From assembly GCA_958295495.1 (NCBI GenBank), contig OY282352.1, positions 1,860,001 to 1,924,000 of the forward strand: DNA of 64,000 nt. Direction: 5' to 3'. The notes under the pieces are model-generated. The model worked only from the letters and a program-made list of their open reading frames with translations, did no database searches and was not told where the DNA came from. This stretch comes from an uncultured Latescibacterota bacterium. Lineage in GTDB: Bacteria > Latescibacterota > UBA2968 > UBA8231. Each line of letters begins with the position of its first letter. Positions within the stretch are counted from its first letter, which is position 1. The translations under genes and the position numbers were made by a program. This document shows, piece after piece, positions 61,601 to 64,000 of the stretch.

Positions 61601-62319
61601 TGCCGCTCCAGCGTTTTGAATTGCTTCTCAGCGGTTTCCCTGTTGCCCATAAAGAAAGCGATGCGCCCGCCGAGGAGCAGGGCGCTAGGGGCTTCAGGCG
61701 GCGGCGGTGTAGTGGCGGCGACTTGCCCGAGTAGTTGTTGGGCTTCTTCGGCGCGGCCAGCGGCAAAGCGCAACTGGGCCAGCCGATAGCGAGCCAAATG
61801 CACTTGGGCAGAAGTCGCATAGTCGGCCAACAGACGTCCATAAGCCGCTTCTGCTTGCCGTAAATTTTCGGCGCGGGTATAATTAACCGCTGCGTCAATC
61901 AGGGCACTGGCGGCGAACTTGCTAGCACTGAAACGACGCTGCACCTCTTCGTATGATCGGGCAGCCAGCAAGTATTCACCTTGTTCGGCCAAACAGGCCG
62001 CTCGCTCGCGCCGTGCGTCGGCGGTGCTCAAGTGATCGGGATGTTCGAGATAAAGCGTCTCGTAGGCCGGCACTGCCAGGTCGCAACGGCCGCTCTGGCG
62101 GTACGCACGCGCTAGCATTAGTCGAGCCTCGGCCAGTTGTGGATAATCGGGATAGTTGTGAATAAACTCGGCGAATAGCGCGGCGGCCGTGGCATAGTCG
62201 CCTGCGTCCCGAAAGAGATTGCGGGCCAGTTTGAAGTCGTCATCTGCGCTCATTTGCGCCCAACTCTGGGTGCTTAGGCAGAGGAGAAGCACTAATATCA
62301 ATTTTGGGAACATATCCAT
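58618..62319 (-). CDS. Large exported TPR-repeat protein
   Basis: A 1233-residue protein with a signal peptide (LILVLLLCLSTQSWAQ) and some 25-30 tetratricopeptide repeats from residue 28 to the end, with typical A-x-x-x-Y-x-x-A units (ALFAEFIHNYPDYPQLAEAR, LARAYRQSG). It would form a long superhelix in the periplasm that binds partner proteins; similar to YbgF/BamD-like and tol-pal-type TPR chains, but no precise family is assigned. It is followed 22 bases later by the activator and htrA. A 29-bp duplication adds 11 residues near the middle. Start may also be TTG 62325 or ATG 62313. Confidence 0.8.
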   Translation of the reverse strand: MDMFPKLILVLLLCLSTQSWAQMSADDDFKLARNLFRDAGDYATAAALFAEFIHNYPDYPQLAEARLMLARAYRQSGRCDLAVPAYETLYLEHPDHLSTADARRERAACLAEQGEYLLAARSYEEVQRRFSASKFAASALIDAAVNYTRAENLRQAEAAYGRLLADYATSAQVHLARYRLAQLRFAAGRAEEAQQLLGQVAATTPPPPEAPSALLLGGRIAFFMGNRETAEKQFKTLERHFPTAAQTDSAYLDRADYLYRLRLFSQAGDAYQRAFKKVDDHSLKEHALLGLADARRQSRQTREAIAHYNELSAALQPDHPTFLKAQLGRAIALGQAGQFALAVGLFQGLIQIGDSPEATSALRELGVLYKRRGDHSRSITWYRRYLQEADAASDADAVRFELAELYASTGYYEEAISLYRRLASDQDEVATKAQFALAQTFEQSGQPRTALREYVAFLELFPADRQSEEVRQRIEYLREFTVLDPAGLNRALQKAWIDELSGKSRQLVQLDVARVLFSHHDFVAAAQSFKHYATAYPDDHNNNEAQYFLAESLLRLARQRQLEAQPASADSLRALALGEYRVLVEQSPTDSTILAEQSPTDSAWARRARLRLIKLEAEDSPDSLRLSTLEAGIAAFVAKFSEGRGTDLDQALLQLGDARRQLGATDSTWLDGAVSAYDQLRRLFSKSPLVPHALYGTGLCLAQKGQHKEAADLLDRVLQDYPDSPLTAPVLFELGHIRLAQERPQEAIARLQELRWGYPAFPQRRAAQKLLGDTYFQLGQYAAAIELYQPLVSNSTITDDRGPILRRMGRAYHHLNRYGEAIATYRQILAEEPNPAGLDSIYFAQAVLQLGQGQEDEASRLFQKVGREFASGGLAAEASARAGHIAFARQQYKKSYQLYQPLLDQSEDTLIHGQAVLALFRLKRVEEGRKAAKRFAKHFKEEAEWRQHFRVEEGKYYLQAGNYKKAYELFQEVEKQRGTWADDGAYWMAVTLWKRNKVTPSEEGAADALEAVSRFVREYPTSPHVADAYLRLGGYHFSLHNFLQAAGAYKHVLDAPEVSREQAQDAMWNLLKSYQSAHEYEAAHQVANQLLSQYPEHPQAIDVQLELGIILKNKGQYAQAVEQLDELLSQQLLNGNSASEARFYIGESYQNMGEYRKAIQAYYKVSYHGAEGLSMWITSADFQRARCHESLGEHATAITIYERIARREGGQSPQGALARERINALRRKLETLN
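60514..60575. repeat. 29-bp tandem direct repeat inside the TPR gene
   Basis: Copies at 60514-60542 and 60547-60575 (period 33) differ at one base. They encode the doubled EQSPTDS and keep the frame. Confidence 0.8.
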
Positions 62320-62394
62320 TCTCAAGATTATGCCAATCTGACACTTGATTAATATATAATATTGTATAGGAAAATGCGGTCAAGGCATGCAGCG

Positions 62395-63261
62395 ATGGAG
62401 GATCTGCTAGTCGAAAAAGCATACGCAAAAATAAACTTGGGGCTTAAGGTCCTCGGCCGCCGCCCTGATGGCTACCACGAGATCCTCAGCGTGGTCCAAT
62501 GCGTGGATTTAGCGGACGTCTTGTACTTTGAACCAGCTTCCTCCGACCAGTTGACCTGTAGCCTAGATGGTCTATCGACGGGGCCAGACAATTTGGTGTG
62601 CCGCGCCGTTGACGCCTTTCGCGCTCGGCTCGACTGCCCGGTCCAGTCGTTCCGCATCCATCTCGAAAAGAACATACCTATAGGCGCGGGCTTAGGCGGG
62701 GGTAGTGCCGACGCGGCAGCGGCCCTGCGAGCACTAAATCGCTTCTATGACCAGCCCTTCTCGAACGCAGGTCTCCGCCAGATCGCCGCCACCCTTGGCT
62801 CGGATATTCCCTTTCTAGTGGAGGGTGGCACTGCTCTACTGAGAGGCCGAGGCGAGATACTCGAAGATCTGAGTTGGGAGGGTGCGGTCTTTTACGTACT
62901 GGCGTACCCCGAAGTTGAAGTCAGCACTGCGTGGGCTTATGAACAACTCGGCCAATTCGGCCCCATCTTGACAGAAAATACTCCCTATTTTAACTTTGTT
63001 GTTTCCCTGAGCGGCGGGTGCGTTGACCACGACGGGTTATTTGAAGTGCTAGAGAACGACTTCACGCCTGCGGTATATCGCACCTATCCCATCGTCGCAG
63101 AACTTCGTTCTCAACTGGACCGAGTTGGTGCTCGCGCCACGTTAATGTCGGGCAGCGGCTCCACTGTTTACGGTATCTTCGACGACCGGAAGACCGCCTC
63201 TCAGGCGCAGAGCGCGCTGCAAAGGCAAGGTTGCCGGTCTTTTTTATGTCAGCCGGTCTAG
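62395..63261 (+). CDS. ispE: 4-diphosphocytidyl-2-C-methyl-D-erythritol kinase
   Basis: A 288-residue GHMP kinase of the MEP isoprenoid pathway, consistent with the squalene synthase at the left edge. It begins EKAYAKINLGLKVLGRRPDGYHE, and has the ATP loop IPIGAGLGGGSADAAAAL, SDIPFLVEGG and the C-terminal LMSGSGSTVYGIFDD. ATG 62395 has AAGG nine bases upstream; upstream starts to 62362 are possible. A TATAAT (62355-62360) upstream may be its -10 box. It is divergent from the TPR gene. Confidence 0.92.
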   Translation: MEDLLVEKAYAKINLGLKVLGRRPDGYHEILSVVQCVDLADVLYFEPASSDQLTCSLDGLSTGPDNLVCRAVDAFRARLDCPVQSFRIHLEKNIPIGAGLGGGSADAAAALRALNRFYDQPFSNAGLRQIAATLGSDIPFLVEGGTALLRGRGEILEDLSWEGAVFYVLAYPEVEVSTAWAYEQLGQFGPILTENTPYFNFVVSLSGGCVDHDGLFEVLENDFTPAVYRTYPIVAELRSQLDRVGARATLMSGSGSTVYGIFDDRKTASQAQSALQRQGCRSFLCQPV

Positions 63262-63291
63262 TCCAGAGTAGTGCGAGGCATAGAGATAGGT

Positions 63292-63366
63292 AGCCCGGTC
63301 GTTCAACTGGTAGGACAACGGATTTTGGTTCCGTTTATCGAGGTTCGAGTCCTCGCCGGGCTGCCA
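63292..63366 (+). tRNA. tRNA-Gln (anticodon TTG)
   Basis: Acceptor AGCCCGG / CCGGGCT, anticodon stem ACGGA / TCCGT around TTTTGGT (anticodon TTG), T stem CGAGG / CCTCG with TTCGAGT loop, discriminator G and encoded CCA. It lies 30 bases after ispE and 44 bases before rplY. Confidence 0.94.
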
Positions 63367-63410
63367 TTATGCCATTGATATTTGATTGAGTCTTTTGAGG
63401 AGATATTCCG

Positions 63411-64000
63411 ATGCCGCAAGTTCCACTACAGATCCAAGTGCGCGAGCAGGTCGCGCTCAAAGTCCAGTCCCGCCAAGAGCAGGGCAAGGGACCAGTGGGC
63501 CAGATGCGTCGCCTACAGGGCCAGCTGCCCGGGGTGATCTACGGCCACAACCAGCCTGCTGAGTCCTTTAAGACGGATGCCCATGGCTTGGAGCGCATCC
63601 TGAGCAAGGGCGGGCAAAACGCGATTATCTTGGTCGAGCACGGAGGGCCTGATCCTGATAAGGCCTCTGAGCAGGCCCTGATTCGCGACATCCAATACCA
63701 CAAGGTCCGCGGCGATGTGCTGCACTTAGACCTCTTGCGCATTGATCCGAGCGAGACGCTGCGAGCCAATGTACCGCTCCTGACTGAGGGGGTACCCGAA
63801 GGCGTCCGCAACGAGGGCGGGGCCTTGCAGCAGACGCTGACCTCAATCGAAATGGAATGCGTCGTCTCGGAAATGCCCGCCGCGATGGTAATTGACATCT
63901 CTTCGCTGGTCATCGGCGATAGCCTGCACGTGAGCGATCTCCTCGAACAGGAGCGGCGCATTACCACTGACCCGTCCCGCACGATTGTCAATATCTTGGC
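63411..64000 (+). CDS. rplY: 50S ribosomal protein L25 (CTC form), 3' end cut by window edge
   Basis: The frame opens at ATG 63411 after a TGAGGAGA ribosome binding site and runs to the window edge (196 residues). It has the L25 5S-rRNA-binding N-terminus (RRLQGQLPGVIYGHNQPAES, DIQYHKVRGDVLHLDLLRI) and the following TL5/CTC C-terminal domain (VPLLTEGVPEGVRNEGGALQ, IDISSLVIGDSLHVSDL). This is the longer two-domain form. The gene for phosphoribosylpyrophosphate synthetase that often stands between ispE and rplY is absent here. Confidence 0.93.
   Translation, partial: MPQVPLQIQVREQVALKVQSRQEQGKGPVGQMRRLQGQLPGVIYGHNQPAESFKTDAHGLERILSKGGQNAIILVEHGGPDPDKASEQALIRDIQYHKVRGDVLHLDLLRIDPSETLRANVPLLTEGVPEGVRNEGGALQQTLTSIEMECVVSEMPAAMVIDISSLVIGDSLHVSDLLEQERRITTDPSRTIVNIL

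Overview
The window carries the replication-origin neighbourhood of a bacterial chromosome together with accessory carbohydrate, envelope and cytochrome c maturation genes. Several traits suggest a Gram-negative lineage of the FCB type: a long YidC with a periplasmic domain, a Ccm (System I) cytochrome c pathway, two secreted proteins ending in a FlgD-Ig / Por-type C-terminal domain, a sulfatase plus rhamnonate-dehydratase-like sugar locus, and paired bifunctional-nuclease proteins. A Latescibacterota-like uncultured bacterium fits, but this is inference from gene content; no rRNA gene is present.

Left part (1-18.7 kb): a truncated squalene synthase, an AmpD-like amidase, a three-gene ABC-2 exporter operon joined by GTGA overlaps, a mannonate-dehydratase-like TIM barrel, a membrane protein built of strict 23-residue repeats, a PQQ-type dehydrogenase with a sorting domain and a coupled nuclease-domain protein, a divergent secreted FlgD-like protein, a methyltransferase, a RhmD-like dehydratase, an XRE-PAS regulator, and a sulfatase / sugar ABC importer operon. 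Three tRNA genes (Ser-TGA, Ser-GCT, Gln-CTG) follow with their own promoter and terminator.

Core (19.2-38.7 kb): on the minus strand dnaA, an AT-rich origin gap, dnaN, recF, dciA, gyrB and gyrA; divergently on the plus strand rpmH, rnpA, yidD, yidC, mnmE and rsmG. Two perfect parS palindromes sit at the mnmE/rsmG junction, and a second DnaA-box cluster follows rsmG. Then come a CDP-alcohol phosphatidyltransferase, tmk, an S41 protease, RNase G/E, rplU and rpmA, closed by a terminator.

Right part (38.7-64 kb): a twice-frameshifted epimerase pseudogene, sucCD, a glycosyltransferase/CPBP-protease operon preceded by a structured RNA with its own promoter and terminator, a divergent XRE regulator with an operator palindrome, two DUF151 nucleases, and a compact ccm cluster (ccmE, fused ccmF-ccmH, two unfamiliar membrane proteins, ccmA, ccmB, ccmC, ccmD). 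Next are an M24 peptidase and a TPR / NtrC-type activator / HtrA set that looks like an envelope-quality operon, then ispE, tRNA-Gln(TTG) and a truncated rplY.

The least explained elements are the structured RNA near 44.8 kb, the 23-residue repeat protein, the two extra genes inside the ccm cluster and the second DnaA-box cluster.
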